From assembly GCF_016862795.1 (NCBI RefSeq), contig NZ_BONQ01000206.1:1-34748 (forward strand): DNA of 34,748 bases, in the 5' to 3' direction. A program made the translations under genes and the position numbers. The DNA is from Dactylosporangium siamense (GTDB taxonomy: Bacteria; Actinomycetota; Actinomycetes; Mycobacteriales; Micromonosporaceae). Each line of letters starts with the position of its first letter. Position 1 is the first letter of the stretch. The notes under the pieces were generated by a model. That model had not been told where the DNA came from. It worked only from the letters and a program-made list of their open reading frames with translations, and did no database searches. This document shows positions 18,437 through 31,503 of the stretch, piece by piece.

Positions 18437-19850
18437 TCAGCCGTCGAAGCGCGCGCCGAGGCGCTGCTGGATCATGTCGAGGGCGGCCTGGTCCAGTCCC
18501 GCGAGCGGGAAGTCGCCGGGCACCGGCCCGCCGGCGGCCGGCGCGCAGCAGTGCTCGATCAGCTCGTCCAGGACCTCGGTGTACCGCCGGGCGAGCCGCT
18601 CGATCGTCTCCGGCCGGTGGACGCGGTCGCAGTAGGTCCACGTGAGCCCCAGCCGCCCGTCGACGACCCGGCAGTCGAGCTCGACCAGGTGCCCGCGCGG
18701 GCCCGAGGGCGCCCGGTCGGGGCCGAGCGAGTCCGGCAGCGCCCGGAAGCGCGGCGTGCCGTCGTGGCCGGCGTCGGCCTGGCCGAGGTAGTTCAGGGCA
18801 ACCTCGGCGCCCGGTCGGACGCCGAGCGCGGAGGTCGCCAGATGACGCAGCACACCGTGGCTGAGCCCGCGGCGCGGCAGCGCGCGCATCCGTTCCTTGG
18901 TATGCCGCAGCTGCGCACCGAGGTCGCCGTCGCCGACGTGCAGCGGCACCGGGAACAGGGTGGTGAACCAGCCGACTGTGCGGGAGACGTCGTAGCCCGA
19001 TCCGACGTCCTCGCGGCCGTGGCCCTCGAGGTCGACGGTGACCGCCGGGTCGCCGGTCCACTCGGCGACCGCCAGCGCGAGCGGCGTCAGCAGGACCTCG
19101 GTGACGTGCGTGCCGTACGCCGCCGGCACGGTCTGCAGCAGCCGCCGCGTCTGCTCGGCGGGCAGCAGCTGCTGGAAGGTCCGGGCGTGCGCGAGGTCGT
19201 TGCGCCCGTCGGGATGGTCGCGTGGCAGCGGCACCGGCGCGTCGGCGTCGAGCCAGTAGCCGGCCTCGGCCCCGATCTCGCGGCCGAGCTCCACGAGGCG
19301 GTGCGCCCACCGGCGCAGCGACGTCGTCTTGGCCGGCAGCCTGATCGCCGAGCCGCGGGCGGCCTGCTCGTAGGCGGTGTGCAGGTCCTCGATGAGGATG
19401 GGCCACGACACGTGGTCGACGGCGAGGTGGTGCACGACGAGCAGCAGGCTCTGCCCGGCCGGCCCGTCGTCGAACAGGACCGCCCGCAGCAGCGGGCCGG
19501 CGGCGAGGTCGAGCCCGCCGTGTGCCTGCGCGGCGGCCTCGGCCAGGCGGGCCCGCCGGCGCGGCTCGTCGAGCCCGGTCAGGTCGACCTCGGCGAGCAC
19601 CGGCGGGGTCGCCGCGGCCGGGTCCGCGCATTCGAGCCGGTGCCCGCCGGCGGGCGAGGCGGTGAGGCGCAGCCGCAGGGCGTCGTGGTGCCCGGCCAGT
19701 GCGGCGAGGGCCTCGCGCAAGGGGCCGGCGGCGGCCGGGCGCAGCACCTGCAGCAGCCGCGACTGGTTGTAGTGCGACGGCCGCGGCAGCTGCCGGTCGA
19801 CGAAGTCGTGGATGATCGGCGTCAGCGGCAGCTCGCCGGTCACGGGTCCC
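18437..19850 (-). other. NRPS1 epimerisation domain and docking tail
   Basis: Begins [18 protein letters not shown]. The catalytic motif is [10 protein letters not shown] (HH at 19427-19432), and later motifs include [22 protein letters not shown] and ALNYLGQ, all E-domain marks. It would convert the Ser-bearing chain end to D. The last residues ([21 protein letters not shown] region, 18437-18500) look like a short C-terminal communication helix for the next NRPS. Confidence 0.88.
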
Positions 19851-22800
19851 TGCTCGGCGTCGACCGGCCCGGGCGCCGTGCCGGCCGCGGCGGCCAGCTC
19901 GGCCACCGTCTGGTGCTCGAACAGCTGCCCGGCCGACAGGAACAGCCCGGCCCGGCGGGCCCGCGCCACGACCTGGATGCCGATGATCGAGTCGCCGCCG
20001 AGCTCGAAGAAGTTGTCGGTCACGCCGACGCGCTCGACGCCGAGCAGCTCGGCCCAGATCTCGGCGAGGGCCGCCTCCCGGACGTCGCCCGGGGCGACGA
20101 ACGCCTGCTCGGGCCGGGCCGGCGCCGGGTCGGGCAGCGCCTTGCGGTCGACCTTGCCGCTGGAGGTCAGCGGCAGCGCCGTCAGCTCCACGAACACGCT
20201 CGGGATGAGATAGTCCGGCAGCCGCTCCCGCAGCCGCTCCCGGGCCCGCGCCGCCGACGGCACCACGTAGGCCACCAACCGGTCCCGGTGTGCCACCACC
20301 ACCGCCGCCGTGATCTCCGGCAGCGCGGTCAGTGCCGCCTCGACCTCGCCCGGCTCGACCCGGAACCCGCGCACCTTCACCTGGTGGTCGGCCCGGCCCA
20401 GGAACAGCACCTGACCGTCGCCGCGCCACGCCGCCACGTCCCCGGTCCGATACCGGCGGCCGCCGCCCGCGGCCGCCACGAAGCGCTCCGCCGTCAGCTC
20501 CGGCCGGCCGTGGTAGCCCCGCGCCAGTCCCACGCCGCCGAGATACAGCTCGCCCGACACCCCGACCGGCGCCGGCCGCAGGGCCGGGTCCAGCACCTGC
20601 ACCTGCGTGTTCGCGATCGGCGCCCCGATCGGCACCACCCCGCCGGCGTCCGGCCGCGGGCACACCCACGACGTCACGTCGATCGACGCCTCCGTCGGCC
20701 CGTAGAGGTTCGCCACCACCGCCGACGGGTGCCGCGCGGAGAACCGCGCCACATCACCGCCCGACAGTGCCTCGCCCGAACAGACCACCAGCCGCAGTCC
20801 GGCCATCCCCGACGCCCACTCGGCGCCCACGAACCGCGCGAACAGCGACGGCACGAAGTGCACCACCGCGACGCGCTCGCGCTCGATCACATCGACCAGA
20901 TACTCGACGTCCCCCTGCCGGCCCGGCTCCGCCATCACCACCACCGCACCGACCGCCGGCGCCCACACCAGCTCCCACACCGACACGTCAAAGGTGATCG
21001 GCGTCTTGTGCAGCACCCGCTCGCCCGGTGCCAGGCCGAACTCCCGCTGCATCCACCAGACCCGGTTGGCCAGGCCGTCGTGCGTCGACAGCACCGCCTT
21101 CGGCCGGCCCGTCGACCCCGACGTGTAGATCAGATACGCCAGCCGCCCCGGTCGGAACGCCGGCGCCGGCACCCGCAGGGTCTGCGTCTGCGCCGCGCGC
21201 ACCCCGTCGGCGTCGAGCACCAGCACGGCGCCGCTGTCCGCGACCAGCTCCGCCCGCCGCGCCGCCGGATACCCCGGGTCCAGCGGCAGATACGCCGCGC
21301 CCGCCTTCCACACGCCCCACACCGCCACCGCCAGCTCCACGCTGCGGTCCAGGCACACCCCCACGACCGACTCCGGGCCCACGCCCGACGCCGCCAGGAA
21401 CCCGGCCAGCGCGTCCGAGCGCTGGTCGAGCTCGCGGTAGGACAGCCACTCCCCGCCCGACACCACCGCCGGGGCGTCCGGGGTCGCGGCCACCGCGGCC
21501 GCGAAGGCGCCCAGGACGCCGCCCGTCCACGGCACCGCCGCGGCCGTGTCGTTCCAGCGGGCCAGCTCGGCCGGTGCGAGCGGCGGGAGCAGCGACAGCG
21601 GGGTGCCGGGCGCGGACGCGAGCTCGGTGAGCACCGCGACGAGATCGTGGGCCAGGCGCTCGACCGTCGCGTGGTCGAAGAGGTCCTTGCTGTACTCCAG
21701 GGTCGCGACCATGCCCTGCGCGCCGATCTCGGCCCGCGTGAAGAGGGTGAGATCGAACTTGGCCGTCGTGTGTGGCAGCCGCAGCTCCTCCTCGGCCAGC
21801 GCGCCGCCGAAGGTGCGACCGCCGCCGTCGGCGACGCCGAGGTGGTTGAAGTACACCTGGAACAGTGGCGTGCGGCTGCGATCGCGCTGCGGCTGCAGGG
21901 CGTCGACGAGCTGCTCGAACGGCAGGTCCTGGTGCGCGTACGTGCCGAGTGCGCTGTCGCGGGCACGGCGCAGCACCTCGGTGAAGGCCGGGTCGCCGGA
22001 CAGGTCGACGCGCAGCACGAGCGTGTCGAGGAAGTGCCCGATGAGGTTCTCGGTCTCGGTCCGGGTCCGCCCGGCGATGGGGCTGCCGACCACGACGTCG
22101 TCGGTGCCGGCGTAGCGGCCGAGCAGCACGGAGAAGCCGGCCAGCAGCACCATGAACATCGTGGCGCCCTCGTCCCGGCCGAGCCGGGTCAGGCGGTCCA
22201 TCACCGGGCGCGGCACGACGACGTCGACGAGGCCGCCGGCCGAGGAGCGCACCGGCGGGCGGGGCCGGTCGGCCGGCAGCTCGAGGGTGCTCAGGCCGGC
22301 CAGCCGGTCGCGCCAGTAGCCGAGCTGCCGGTCGAGCTCCCCGCCGAGCAGCCAGTCGCGCTGCCAGACGGCGTAGTCGGCGTACTGCACGGGCAGGTCC
22401 GGCAGGCGCGGTTCGCGGTTGTCGCGCGCGGCGCTGTACAGCTCGGACAGCTCGCGACGCAGCACGCCGGCGGACCATTCGTCCATGACGGCGTGGTGCA
22501 TGACGACGCACAGGACGTGGTCGTCCGGGGCGAGGCGGATGAGCCGGGTGCGGATGAGCCGGTCGGCGCCGAGGTCGAACGGCGTGGCGGCGTCGCCGGC
22601 GGCGACGGCGAGGGCCCGCGCGAGCCCCGCCGGGTCGCCGGTCAGGTCCGTCACGACCCAGTGCGGCTCGCCGGGCGGGTCGATGTGCTGGTGCGCGACG
22701 CCGTCGACGGTGACCAGGCGGGTCCGCAGCACCTCGTGCCGGGCCACGAGCGCGGCCACGGCCCGCCGCAGCGCGCCGGCGTCGAGCTCGCCGCGCAGGC

Positions 22801-25800
22801 GCAGCGCCGTCGGCACGTTGTAGTCGGCCGAGCCGGGCTCCAGCTGGGCCAGGAACCACAGCCGCTGCTGGGCGTAGGACAGCGGCAGCGGCGCGGCGCG
22901 ATCCACCGGGACGATGGGCGGCGCGGCCCCGTCCCGCTCGCCGGCGCCGGCCAGGACGGTGTCGATCGCCGCGGCGCAGGCGCGCAGGGTGCGATGGTCG
23001 AACAGCACGGCGAGGGGTAGCTCGGCGCCGGTGGCCTCGCGCAGGCGCGACACCGCTTTGGTGGCGACGAGCGAGTGGCCGCCGAGCTCGAAGAAGTTGT
23101 CGTCGGCGCCGATCGGGCCGACGCCGAGCACGTCGGCCCAGATGCCGGCGAGCAGCTCCTCGGTCGGGGTCGCGGGCGGGACGTGGCGGTCGGCGGCGCG
23201 CTCGACGCCGGGCTCGGGCAGCGCCGCGCGGTCGATCTTGCCGCTGGCCGACAGGGGCAGCGCGGCGAGCTCCATGAAGACGGTGGGGATCAGGTGCTCG
23301 GGCAGCCGGCCGGCGAGGAACTCGCGCAGGGCCGCGCCGGTCGGGATCCCGTCGGCGGCCTCGGCCGGGACGGCGTAGGCGATGAGGCGCCGCTCGTCGC
23401 CGGCCCGGTCGGCGGTGACGATCGCGGCCGCGACGGCCGGGTGCGCGGCGATGGCCGACTCGACCTCGGCCGGCTCGATCCGGAAGCCTCTGACCTTGAG
23501 CTGGCGGTCGGCGCGACCGACGAACTCGAGCTCGCCGTCGGCGCGCCAGCGCACGAGGTCGCCGGTGCGGTACAGGCGGGAGCCGTCGGCGGCGAAGGGG
23601 TCGGCGACGAACCGCTCGGCGCTCAGTCCGGGCCGGCGCAGGTAGCCGCGGGCGACGCCGTCGCCGGCGACGTAGAGCTCGCCGGTCACGCCGACGGGCA
23701 CGGGCCGCAGGGCCTGGCCGAGGACGTAGGCGCGGGTGTTGACGATCGGCCGGCCGATCGGCGGGGCACCATCCGCGCCGGCGTCGCACACTCCGATGGA
23801 GGCGCAGACTGTGGTCTCGGTCGGGCCGTAGGCGTTGAGCAGCCGCACGCGGCCGGCCCAGTCGCGCGCGAGGCCGGCGCCGATCGCCTCGCCGGCCACG
23901 ACGAGCGTCGCCACGCCGTCCAGAGCGGCCGGGGCGAGGGTGGCGAGCAGCGACGGCGGCAGGGTCAGCACCGTGACGCCGCTCGAGCGCACCAGGCGCC
24001 CGAGGGCCGCGGTGTCGGCGCGCTCGTCCGGGCCGGCGACGACGAGCCGCGCGCCGGCGGCGAGCGTCACCGCGATCTCCGAGACGGCGGCGTCGAATCC
24101 GAGGGCGGCGAACTGCAGCACCGTCGCGTCCTGATCCACGCCGAAGACCGGGGCCTGGCCCAGGATGAGGTTGGTGACGCCGCGGTGGCTCACCGCGACG
24201 CCCTTGGGGCGGCCGGTCGAGCCCGAGGTGTAGATGACGTAGGCGAGCTGGTCCGGGTGCGGCGGTGCCGGCGCCGGCGGCTCGGGCGCGGCCTCGATCG
24301 CCGCCGCCGTCGACGGGGAGTCGAGGGCGATGAGGCGGGTGCGGCCGCCGGGCAGGTGCTCCAGCGCGGACTTCGAGCCCACCACGACCGAGGCCCGGCT
24401 GTCGGTGAGCATGAACGCGAGGCGCTCCACCGGATATTCGGGGTCCAGCGGCAGGAACGCCCCGCCGGTCCGCCACACCGCGAGGATGGCGACCACCGGG
24501 TCGAGGCCGCGTTCGGCGCACAGGCCGACGACGGTCTCGGGGCCGACGCCGAGCGTGCGCAGGTAGGCGGCGAGCCGGGCGGCGCGGCGGTCCAGCTCGG
24601 CGTAGGTGAGTGCGGCGGGGCCGGCGACGACGGCGACCGCGTCGGGGTGGGTGCGGGCCCGGGCGGCGACGAGCGCGGGGACGGCGGCGGGGCCGGCCGG
24701 CGCGGCGGTGTCGTTCCAGTCGCACACCACCTGCCGCCACTGTGCGGGCGGCAGCGACGGGAGCTCCGAGAGCCTCTGGTCGGGGGCGGCGCAGATGGTG
24801 CCGAGGATCAGCGCGAGATGCTCCGCCAGTCGTTCGACGGTGGCGTGGTCGAAGACGTCGGTGCGGTACAGCAGGCTGCCGCTGATGCCGTCGGCGCCCT
24901 CGGCGAGCGCGACGGTCAGGTCGGAGCGGGCCTCGTCGGTGCCGAGCGGGAACGGCTCGCCGGCGAGGCCGGGGAACGTGAAGCGCGCCTCGCCGGCGCC
25001 GCCGCCGACCCGGTCGACGCCGAACATCACCTGGAACAGCGGCGCGACCGACCGGTCGCGCGCGGTCTCCAGCACGTCGACGAGCTGCTCGAACGGCACG
25101 TCCTGGTGCGCGTATCCGGCGAGGGCCTCGCGCCGGACGCGGCCGACGAGCTCGGCGAACGTGGGATCGCCGGACAGGTCGGTGCGCAGCACGAGGGAGT
25201 TGACGAAGAACCCGACGAGTCCCTCGGTCTCGGTGTGGTTGCGGTTGGCGATGGGCGTGCCGACCACGACGTCGTCCTGGCCGCAGTGGCGCGACAGCAC
25301 GACGGTGAACGCGGCGAGCAACGTCATGAACATCGTGGCGCCGCTGCGGCGGGCCACCGACCGCAGGCCGTCGGCGACCGCTGCGGGCACCGCGAACTCG
25401 GCCGCGGCGGCGCTCGAGGAGCGCACCGGGGGCCGCGGCCGGTCCAGCGGCAGCTCGAGCATGGGCGCGCCGGCCAGCCGGTCACGCCAGAACGCGATCT
25501 GCTCCTCGACGACGGCGCCGCGCAGCCAGGAGCGCTGCCAGGCGGCGAAGTCGGCGTACTGCACGGCCAACGGCGCCAGGGCGGGCGACCGGCCGGCGCG
25601 GGAAGCCTCGTAGACGGCGCCGAGCTCGTGGCGCAGGATCAGCGCCGACCACTCGTCGGAGACCACGTGGTGCAGGTAGAGGCAGAACACGTGGTCGTCG
25701 GCGCCGAGCCGGACCAGCCGGGCCCGCACGAGCGGGCCGCGGGCTAGGTCGTACGGGCGCCCGGCGTCCGCCGCGAGGAGGTCCCGGGCCGCGCGCGGCG

Positions 25801-28800
25801 GGTCCGGTCGCGCGGACACGTCGGACTCGATCAGCTCGACGCCGCCCGGCGGGTCGACGACCTGCTGTGGTACACCATCCGGACCCGTCACCAACCGGGT
25901 GCGCAACACCTCGTGCCGCTCGGCGACGGTGTCGAGGGCCGCCCGCAGCGCCGCCGCGTCGAGGGGCCCGCGCAGCCGGATGGTCTCGGCGTTGTTGTAC
26001 TCGATCGAGCCGGGCTCGAGCTGGTGGAGGAACCACAGCCGCTGCTGCGCGAAGGACAGCGGCAGCGGGCCGGACCGGTCGGCCGGGGTGATCGCCGGAA
26101 CTGTGTGCCCGGCGTCGGCGCGGCCGGGCGCGGCGGCGTCGAGGAACGCGGCGAGGGCGGCGACCGTGGGCCGGTCGAAGAGCACGACGAGGGAGACCTC
26201 GACGCCGAACGCCGCCCGGATCCGCGAGACGACCTGGGTGGCGAGCAGCGAGTGACCGCCGAGCTCGAAGAAGTTGTCGCCGGTGCCGACCCGCTCGAGG
26301 CCGAGCACGTCCATCCAGATGCCGGCGAGCAGCTCCTCGGCGGGCGTGCGGGGCCGCAGGTAGGCGCTGGGCAGGTCCGGGCGGTCGGCGCCTGGGGCGG
26401 GCAGGGCGGCCCGGTCGATCTTGCCGTTGGCGGTCAGCGGCAGCTCGGGCAGCGCCACGAACGCGGCCGGGATGAGCGCGTCGGGCAGCGTCCGGGCGAG
26501 GTGGGCGCGCAGGTCCACGGGGACGGCGGGCACGACGTAGGCGACGAGGCGGCGGTCGTCGTGCTCCTCGCGGACGGTCACGACGGCGGCCGTGACCGAG
26601 CGGTGTGACAGCAGCGCGGCCTGGATCTCGCCCGGCTCGATCCGGTGGCCGCGGATCTTCACCTGGTGGTCGAGCCGGCCGAGGAACTCGATCCGGCCGT
26701 CGGGGCGGCGGCGGGCGCGGTCGCCGGTGCGGTACAGGCGGGCGCCGCCGCCGGCGAACGGGTCGGCGACGAAGCGCTCCGCGGTCAGGGCCGGGTGGCC
26801 GCCGTAGCCGCGGCTGACGCCGGCGCCGCCGATGTACAGCTCGCCGGTCACGCCGACGGGCGCCTCGGCGAGGCCACCGCCGGTCACCACGTGGAGCCGG
26901 ACGCCGGCCAGCGGCAGGCCGATCGGCGCGGGGCCGCCGGACAGCCGGCTGGCGGCGGCGCCGATCGTCGTCTCGGTCGGCCCGTAGTGGTTGTACACCG
27001 CGACGTCCACATCGGACAGTGCGGCCAGCAGGTCGGGCGATGCCGCCTCGCCGCCGAGCACCAGCGTCCGGGCCGGCATGAGGTCGGGCAGGGGCAGCTG
27101 CCGGGTGAGCGCGGCGAGGTGGGACGGCACGATCTTGAGGTAGTCGATCCGGTGCCGGCGCAGGTAGCCGGCCAGGCCTTCCGGGTCGGTGGCCAGGGAC
27201 CGTTCGGGGGCGTACAGCGTCCCGCCGGTGGTCAGGCAGACGAACACGGTGGTGTTGCCGAAGTCGGTGCCGAGCGGCTGCAGCAGCAGGTAGCGGCGGC
27301 CCTCGCCGCCCAGTCCGGTCCGCTCGGGCGCGGCCCGCACGTAGTTGGCCAGCCCGCGGTGCGTGACCCAGGCGCCCTTGGGACGGCCGGTCGAGCCGGA
27401 GGTGTAGATGACGTACGCCGTCTGGTCGGGGTGCACCGGGACGTCGGGCGCCGTGTCCGGCTCGGCGTCGACGGCGGCGGCCACCGCGGGGTCGTCGAGA
27501 GCGACCGCGCGGGCCCGGCCGACGGGCAGATCGTCGAGGCGCTCGGACGCGCCGAGCACGACGGCGGCGCGGCTGTCGCTGAGCAGGTACCGCAGCCGCG
27601 CGACCGGATAGGCCGGGTCGAGCGGCAGGTAGGCGCCGCCGGCCTTCCACACCGCGAGGACGGCGACGACCGAGTCGACAGACCGGTCGAGGCACAGCGC
27701 GACGACGGTCTCCCGGTCGACGCCGATGCCGCGCAGGTGATGGGCGAGCCGGTTGGCCCTGGCGTCGAGCTCGGCATAGGTGAGGCGGCCGTCCCCGTCG
27801 AGCAGCGCGGTCACGCCGGGGGCCCGCCGGGCGGCGGCGGTGATGAGCTCGTGCACCCCGGCACCCGCGGCGAGATCGCGGCCGGTGTCGTTCCAACCGG
27901 CGAGTTCGTCGCGCTCGGCCGGGGCGAGCGCCGGCAGGGCGGACAGCGGCCGGTCGGCGGCGTGCGCGGCGGCGTCGAGCAGCACGAGCAGCCGGCCGGC
28001 GAGCCGCTCGATCGTGGTGCGGTCGAACAGCGCCGTGGCGAACTCGACCGAGCCGGTGAGGGTCTCGCCGTCGTCGGAGCACACCAGCCGCAGGTCGAAC
28101 TTGGCCGCGACCGGGGCGGGCATCTCCTCCAGCCGCATCCCCTCCACCTCGGCCGCCACGTCCAGGTTGTAGTTGAACAGCACCTGGAACAGCGGCGTGC
28201 GGGACCGGTCGCGGTCGGTGACGAGCGCCTCGACGAGCTGCTCGAACGGCACGTCCTGGCGGGCGAACGCGGCCAGCGCCTCCTGCCGGGTGCGGGCGAG
28301 CAGCTCGGCGAAGGTCGGGTCGCCGGACAGGTCGGCCCGCAGGACCAGGGTGTTGACGAAGAAGCCGATCAGGTCCTCGGTCTCGGCGCGGTTGCGGCCC
28401 GCGATCGGCGTGCCGACGAGCAGGTCGTCCTGGCCGGTGAACCGCCCGAGCAGCGCCGCGTAACCGGCGAAGAGGGTCATGAACATCGTCGCGCCGGTGT
28501 CGCGCGACAAGGCCCGGAGGCGGGCCGTCACCGGGGCGGGCACGGTGAAGCGGACGCGGTCGCCGGCCGACGAGCGCACGCGCGGGCGGAGCCGGTCGGT
28601 CGGCAGCTCGATCGCCGGAGCGCCGGCGAGGTGCTCGCGCCAGTAGCCGAGCTGGCGGTCCAGGACGTCGCCGGTGAGCCAGTCGCGCTGCCAGACGGCG
28701 AAGTCGGCGTACTGCACGGCCAGCGGCGGCAGGGGCGGCTCCTCGCCGTGGACGAACGCGGTGTACAGGGTGCTGATCTCGCGATGCAGCAGCGCAACCG

Positions 28801-31480
28801 ACCACTGGTCGGACACGACGTGATGCGCGCACAGGCTGAGCACGTGGTCGGTGCCCGACAGCCGCAGCAGCCGGGCCCGCAGCAGCGGCCCCTGGGCCAG
28901 GTCGAAGGGTGCGACGGCATCGGCGGCCAGCCATGCCTCGGCGGACGCCCGCGGGTCCGGCTCGCCGCTCAGGTCGATGTCGAGCAGGCCAGCCGGCCCG
29001 GCGGGGTCGATGACCTGGTGTGCGCCGCCGTCGGCGCCGGCGACCAGGCGCGTGCGCAGCACCTCGTGCCGAGCGACGACGGTGTCGAGGGCGGCCCGCA
29101 GCGCGGCGGCGTCGAGCGGGCCGGTGAGGCGCAGGGCCAGGGGCTCGTTGTAGTCGGCGGACCCGGGCTCGAGCTGGTGGATGATCCACATACGCTGCTG
29201 GGCGAACGACAGCGGCAACGCCCGGTCGCGGCCGGTGGGCCGGATCGGCGGGGCGGCGCCGCCCCTGGGCGCGGCGTCGACGGCGGCGGCGAGCTCGGCG
29301 ACCGTCGGGCCGTCGAACAGGGCCGACAGGTCCAGCTCCACGCCGAAGTCGGCGCGGACCCGCGACATGACGCGGGTGGCGAGCAGCGAGTGGCCGCCGA
29401 GCTCGAACAGGTCGTCGTGGATGCCGACCCGCTCGACGCCGAGGAGGTTCTCCCAGATCGTTGCGAGCGCCGCTTCGGTGCCGCTGCGGGGCCCGGCATA
29501 GGCGACGGAGAGCCGGGGCCTGGCAGTGTCGGGCTCGGGCAGGGCGGCGCGGTCCGTCTTGCCGTTCGGGTTGAGCGGGATGCGGTCAAGCTCGACGAAG
29601 GCCGACGGGATGAGGTACGTCGGCAGGGTCCCGGCCAGAAACGCGCGCAGCTCGCTCGGGTTGGGCGGCGGGCCGGCCGGCACGTAGTAGGCGACGAGCC
29701 GGCGCTCGGCGGCCTCGCCCCGCGCGACGACCACGGCCTCGGCGACGCCGGAGTGGGCCAGCAGGGCGGCCTCGACCTCGCCGGGCTCGATCCGCACGCC
29801 GCGGACCTTCACCTGATGATCGACCCGGCCGAGGAACACGAGCTGGCCGTCCTCGCGGGAGCGGACGCGGTCGCCGGTGCGGTACAGCCGTGCGCCGTCG
29901 GCGGCGAACGGGTCGGCGACGAAGCGCTCGGCGGCCAGCGCGGGCCGGCCGGCGTAGCCGCGCCCGACGCCGGCGCCGCCGATGTACAGCTCGCCGGGCA
30001 CGCCGGGCGGCACCGGGTTCATCGCGCGGTCGACGACGTGGACGCGCACGTTGCCGATGGGCCGGCCGATCGGCGGCGGCCCGCTGTCGCCGCGGGCGCA
30101 GGTCGCGATGACCGCCTCGATCGACGTCTCGGTCGGCCCGTAGAGGTTGCCGACGGTGGCGGTCGAGTTGCGCTCGTAGAACCGCCGCACGTCCTCCTCG
30201 GGCAGCGCCTCGCCGCTGCACATCATGAGCCGCAGGGCGGGCAGCGCCGGCGGCTGCGGATGCCGCACGAGCACCCGGAACAGCGAAGGGACGAACTGCA
30301 CGACGGCGATGCGGGCCGAGTCGAGCAGCCCCAGCAGGTAGTCGATGTCGCGGTGCCGGCCCGGCTCGGCGATCACCAGGTGGGCGCCGACGGACAGCGG
30401 CCAGAACAGCTCCCAGACGGAGGCGTCGAAGGCCAGTGGCGCCTTGTGCAGGACGCGCTCGGTGACGTCGAGGCGGAAGTCGTCCTGCATGCGCACGAGC
30501 CGGTTGACGACGCCGCGGTGCCCGACGAGCACGCCCTTGGGCCGCCCGGTCGACCCGGAGGTGTAGATGACGTAGGCGAGCTGTTCCGGGTGGGTCCGCC
30601 GGGCCGGCGGGTCGGCGGGCGCCGCCGCGACGGCCGCGGCGGTGGCGGGGTCGTCGAGGTACACGGCCGGGACGTCGCCGACGGCGGGCTGTCCGGTGCC
30701 GGTGAGCACGAGGGCGGCGCCGCTGTCGGCGGCCATGTAGGCACGGCGCTCGGCCGGGAAGTCGGGGTCCAGCGGCAGGTAGGCGCCGCCGGCCTTCCAG
30801 ATCGCCAGCAGCGCGGTGACGCTGCCCAGCCCGCGCTCCAGCGCGACGCCGACGATGGTCTCTGCGGTGACGCCGAGGCTTCGCAGGTGATGGGCGAGCC
30901 GGTTGGCGGACGCGTCGAGCTCGGCGTAGGTGAGCGACTCGGTGCCGCAGGACGCGGCGACCGCATCCGGGGTGCGGGCCGCCTGAGCGGCGAACAGCTC
31001 GTGAACCCCGGCGACGGTGGCCGGCGCGGCGTCGGTGCGGTTCCAGCCGTCGAGCTCGGCGCGCTCCGCGGCGGTGAGCATCGGCAGCCGCGACACGGGC
31101 AGCGCGGGGTCGGCGACGGCGCCCGCCAGCAGCGTCAGCAGATGGCCCGTGAGCCCGGCCGCGGCCTCCGGCGAGGCGCAGGAAAGCGTTGCGGCGTCCG
31201 GGCCGAGCGCGACCTCGACGGCGCCCTCGCCCGGCCCGGGCCGGGCGTCGCGCGCCCGGGCCACCAGGTCGGCGAAGCGCGGGTCGTCCGACAGGTCCAG
31301 CGACACCGCGCCGGCTGAGCCGACGCCGACGGTCACCGTGTCGCGGTCGTCGCGGCGGGCGAGCGCGGCGGCGAGGCCGGCCAGCACCACGTCCGGCACG
31401 TGCGCCCCCGTGCGGCCGGCGAGGCCGGCGAGGCCCGCGGTCAGCTCGGCGGCCGGGTGCAGGGGCAGTTCCGTTCGCAT
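18437..31480 (-). CDS. Non-ribosomal peptide synthetase NRPS1 (four modules, terminal E domain)
   Basis: 4,347-residue NRPS. Domain order: eroded C stub (1 to ~155), A-PCP, C-A-PCP, C-A-PCP, C-A-PCP, E. ATG at 31480 is chosen because it lies 23 bp after the ABC exporter stop with a GGGACGGG region upstream; the frame stays open up to 33448 only because it shadows the exporter gene. A-domain cores lie near residues 304, 1356, 2415 and 3451; PCP serines near 698, 1744 and 2803 (GGHS) and 3831 (GGDS, the form usual before E domains); C-domain HH near 886, 1937 and 2995; E-domain HH near 4017. Module spacing is a regular 1,030-1,060 residues. The missing complete N-terminal C domain makes module 1 a chain-initiating module. 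The E tail should dock on the DCL-type C domain of NRPS2. It is probably cotranscribed with the exporter. Confidence 0.96.
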   Translation of the reverse strand: MRTELPLHPAAELTAGLAGLAGRTGAHVPDVVLAGLAAALARRDDRDTVTVGVGSAGAVSLDLSDDPRFADLVARARDARPGPGEGAVEVALGPDAATLSCASPEAAAGLTGHLLTLLAGAVADPALPVSRLPMLTAAERAELDGWNRTDAAPATVAGVHELFAAQAARTPDAVAASCGTESLTYAELDASANRLAHHLRSLGVTAETIVGVALERGLGSVTALLAIWKAGGAYLPLDPDFPAERRAYMAADSGAALVLTGTGQPAVGDVPAVYLDDPATAAAVAAAPADPPARRTHPEQLAYVIYTSGSTGRPKGVLVGHRGVVNRLVRMQDDFRLDVTERVLHKAPLAFDASVWELFWPLSVGAHLVIAEPGRHRDIDYLLGLLDSARIAVVQFVPSLFRVLVRHPQPPALPALRLMMCSGEALPEEDVRRFYERNSTATVGNLYGPTETSIEAVIATCARGDSGPPPIGRPIGNVRVHVVDRAMNPVPPGVPGELYIGGAGVGRGYAGRPALAAERFVADPFAADGARLYRTGDRVRSREDGQLVFLGRVDHQVKVRGVRIEPGEVEAALLAHSGVAEAVVVARGEAAERRLVAYYVPAGPPPNPSELRAFLAGTLPTYLIPSAFVELDRIPLNPNGKTDRAALPEPDTARPRLSVAYAGPRSGTEAALATIWENLLGVERVGIHDDLFELGGHSLLATRVMSRVRADFGVELDLSALFDGPTVAELAAAVDAAPRGGAAPPIRPTGRDRALPLSFAQQRMWIIHQLEPGSADYNEPLALRLTGPLDAAALRAALDTVVARHEVLRTRLVAGADGGAHQVIDPAGPAGLLDIDLSGEPDPRASAEAWLAADAVAPFDLAQGPLLRARLLRLSGTDHVLSLCAHHVVSDQWSVALLHREISTLYTAFVHGEEPPLPPLAVQYADFAVWQRDWLTGDVLDRQLGYWREHLAGAPAIELPTDRLRPRVRSSAGDRVRFTVPAPVTARLRALSRDTGATMFMTLFAGYAALLGRFTGQDDLLVGTPIAGRNRAETEDLIGFFVNTLVLRADLSGDPTFAELLARTRQEALAAFARQDVPFEQLVEALVTDRDRSRTPLFQVLFNYNLDVAAEVEGMRLEEMPAPVAAKFDLRLVCSDDGETLTGSVEFATALFDRTTIERLAGRLLVLLDAAAHAADRPLSALPALAPAERDELAGWNDTGRDLAAGAGVHELITAAARRAPGVTALLDGDGRLTYAELDARANRLAHHLRGIGVDRETVVALCLDRSVDSVVAVLAVWKAGGAYLPLDPAYPVARLRYLLSDSRAAVVLGASERLDDLPVGRARAVALDDPAVAAAVDAEPDTAPDVPVHPDQTAYVIYTSGSTGRPKGAWVTHRGLANYVRAAPERTGLGGEGRRYLLLQPLGTDFGNTTVFVCLTTGGTLYAPERSLATDPEGLAGYLRRHRIDYLKIVPSHLAALTRQLPLPDLMPARTLVLGGEAASPDLLAALSDVDVAVYNHYGPTETTIGAAASRLSGGPAPIGLPLAGVRLHVVTGGGLAEAPVGVTGELYIGGAGVSRGYGGHPALTAERFVADPFAGGGARLYRTGDRARRRPDGRIEFLGRLDHQVKIRGHRIEPGEIQAALLSHRSVTAAVVTVREEHDDRRLVAYVVPAVPVDLRAHLARTLPDALIPAAFVALPELPLTANGKIDRAALPAPGADRPDLPSAYLRPRTPAEELLAGIWMDVLGLERVGTGDNFFELGGHSLLATQVVSRIRAAFGVEVSLVVLFDRPTVAALAAFLDAAAPGRADAGHTVPAITPADRSGPLPLSFAQQRLWFLHQLEPGSIEYNNAETIRLRGPLDAAALRAALDTVAERHEVLRTRLVTGPDGVPQQVVDPPGGVELIESDVSARPDPPRAARDLLAADAGRPYDLARGPLVRARLVRLGADDHVFCLYLHHVVSDEWSALILRHELGAVYEASRAGRSPALAPLAVQYADFAAWQRSWLRGAVVEEQIAFWRDRLAGAPMLELPLDRPRPPVRSSSAAAAEFAVPAAVADGLRSVARRSGATMFMTLLAAFTVVLSRHCGQDDVVVGTPIANRNHTETEGLVGFFVNSLVLRTDLSGDPTFAELVGRVRREALAGYAHQDVPFEQLVDVLETARDRSVAPLFQVMFGVDRVGGGAGEARFTFPGLAGEPFPLGTDEARSDLTVALAEGADGISGSLLYRTDVFDHATVERLAEHLALILGTICAAPDQRLSELPSLPPAQWRQVVCDWNDTAAPAGPAAVPALVAARARTHPDAVAVVAGPAALTYAELDRRAARLAAYLRTLGVGPETVVGLCAERGLDPVVAILAVWRTGGAFLPLDPEYPVERLAFMLTDSRASVVVGSKSALEHLPGGRTRLIALDSPSTAAAIEAAPEPPAPAPPHPDQLAYVIYTSGSTGRPKGVAVSHRGVTNLILGQAPVFGVDQDATVLQFAALGFDAAVSEIAVTLAAGARLVVAGPDERADTAALGRLVRSSGVTVLTLPPSLLATLAPAALDGVATLVVAGEAIGAGLARDWAGRVRLLNAYGPTETTVCASIGVCDAGADGAPPIGRPIVNTRAYVLGQALRPVPVGVTGELYVAGDGVARGYLRRPGLSAERFVADPFAADGSRLYRTGDLVRWRADGELEFVGRADRQLKVRGFRIEPAEVESAIAAHPAVAAAIVTADRAGDERRLIAYAVPAEAADGIPTGAALREFLAGRLPEHLIPTVFMELAALPLSASGKIDRAALPEPGVERAADRHVPPATPTEELLAGIWADVLGVGPIGADDNFFELGGHSLVATKAVSRLREATGAELPLAVLFDHRTLRACAAAIDTVLAGAGERDGAAPPIVPVDRAAPLPLSYAQQRLWFLAQLEPGSADYNVPTALRLRGELDAGALRRAVAALVARHEVLRTRLVTVDGVAHQHIDPPGEPHWVVTDLTGDPAGLARALAVAAGDAATPFDLGADRLIRTRLIRLAPDDHVLCVVMHHAVMDEWSAGVLRRELSELYSAARDNREPRLPDLPVQYADYAVWQRDWLLGGELDRQLGYWRDRLAGLSTLELPADRPRPPVRSSAGGLVDVVVPRPVMDRLTRLGRDEGATMFMVLLAGFSVLLGRYAGTDDVVVGSPIAGRTRTETENLIGHFLDTLVLRVDLSGDPAFTEVLRRARDSALGTYAHQDLPFEQLVDALQPQRDRSRTPLFQVYFNHLGVADGGGRTFGGALAEEELRLPHTTAKFDLTLFTRAEIGAQGMVATLEYSKDLFDHATVERLAHDLVAVLTELASAPGTPLSLLPPLAPAELARWNDTAAAVPWTGGVLGAFAAAVAATPDAPAVVSGGEWLSYRELDQRSDALAGFLAASGVGPESVVGVCLDRSVELAVAVWGVWKAGAAYLPLDPGYPAARRAELVADSGAVLVLDADGVRAAQTQTLRVPAPAFRPGRLAYLIYTSGSTGRPKAVLSTHDGLANRVWWMQREFGLAPGERVLHKTPITFDVSVWELVWAPAVGAVVVMAEPGRQGDVEYLVDVIERERVAVVHFVPSLFARFVGAEWASGMAGLRLVVCSGEALSGGDVARFSARHPSAVVANLYGPTEASIDVTSWVCPRPDAGGVVPIGAPIANTQVQVLDPALRPAPVGVSGELYLGGVGLARGYHGRPELTAERFVAAAGGGRRYRTGDVAAWRGDGQVLFLGRADHQVKVRGFRVEPGEVEAALTALPEITAAVVVAHRDRLVAYVVPSAARARERLRERLPDYLIPSVFVELTALPLTSSGKVDRKALPDPAPARPEQAFVAPGDVREAALAEIWAELLGVERVGVTDNFFELGGDSIIGIQVVARARRAGLFLSAGQLFEHQTVAELAAAAGTAPGPVDAEQGPVTGELPLTPIIHDFVDRQLPRPSHYNQSRLLQVLRPAAAGPLREALAALAGHHDALRLRLTASPAGGHRLECADPAAATPPVLAEVDLTGLDEPRRRARLAEAAAQAHGGLDLAAGPLLRAVLFDDGPAGQSLLLVVHHLAVDHVSWPILIEDLHTAYEQAARGSAIRLPAKTTSLRRWAHRLVELGREIGAEAGYWLDADAPVPLPRDHPDGRNDLAHARTFQQLLPAEQTRRLLQTVPAAYGTHVTEVLLTPLALAVAEWTGDPAVTVDLEGHGREDVGSGYDVSRTVGWFTTLFPVPLHVGDGDLGAQLRHTKERMRALPRRGLSHGVLRHLATSALGVRPGAEVALNYLGQADAGHDGTPRFRALPDSLGPDRAPSGPRGHLVELDCRVVDGRLGLTWTYCDRVHRPETIERLARRYTEVLDELIEHCCAPAAGGPVPGDFPLAGLDQAALDMIQQRLGARFDG
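19890..22890 (-). other. NRPS1 module 4: C-A (Ser)-PCP
   Basis: C domain HHAVMDEWS (HH at 22493-22498). A core at about 21095-21130 reads SGSTGRPKA, with Ala replacing the usual last Gly. Pocket: D-V-W (FDVSVW), H (VHFVPS), V and S (VVCSGE), L, I, D: DVWHVSLID, the serine type and identical to NRPS2 module 1. The PCP motif is LGGDS (serine codon 19988-19990), expected before an E domain. Confidence 0.82.
22940..26075 (-). other. NRPS1 module 3: C-A (Tyr-like aromatic)-PCP
   Basis: C domain HHVVSDEWS (HH at 25667-25672). A core at about 24201-24240. Pocket: D-A-S (FDAAVS), T (LTLPPS), V and A (VVAGE), A (NAYGPTE), V, C: DASTVAAVC, matching a published Tyr-type code and close to the Phe/Trp family. 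A tyrosine here would be a natural acceptor for the cluster's sulfotransferase, which is inference. PCP serine codon at 23072-23074. Confidence 0.75.
26130..29225 (-). other. NRPS1 module 2: C-A (Asp/Asn-like)-PCP
   Basis: C domain HHVVSDQWS (HH at 28820-28825). A core at about 27380-27415. Pocket: D-F-T (TDFGNT), K (LKIVPS), V and G (VLGGE), H (NHYGPTE), I, G: DFTKVGHIG. One residue differs from the Asp code DLTKVGHIGK. PCP serine codon at 26249-26251. Confidence 0.8.
29270..31004 (-). other. NRPS1 module 1: A (Gln-like, tentative)-PCP, initiating
   Basis: A core at about 30536-30570. Hand-read pocket: D-A-W (FDASVW), Q (VQFVPS), M and S (MMCSGE), L, I, E: DAWQMSLIE. It is nearly the same as NRPS2 module 3 (DAWQFSLIE) and resembles Gln-type DAWQFGLIDK. 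PCP serine codon at 29387-29389. With no complete C domain before it, it would load the first residue. Confidence 0.7.
31005..31480 (-). other. NRPS1 N-terminal eroded condensation-domain stub
   Basis: About 155 residues resembling only the C-terminal half of a C domain: [18 protein letters not shown] aligns with the [16 protein letters not shown] region of the other C domains here, and [19 protein letters not shown] with [19 protein letters not shown]. The HHxxxDG half is absent, so it cannot condense. It leads directly into A1 ([17 protein letters not shown] near 30890-30940). Confidence 0.75.
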
Positions 31481-31503
31481 ACGTTCCCGTCCCGACTCGT
31501 TCG

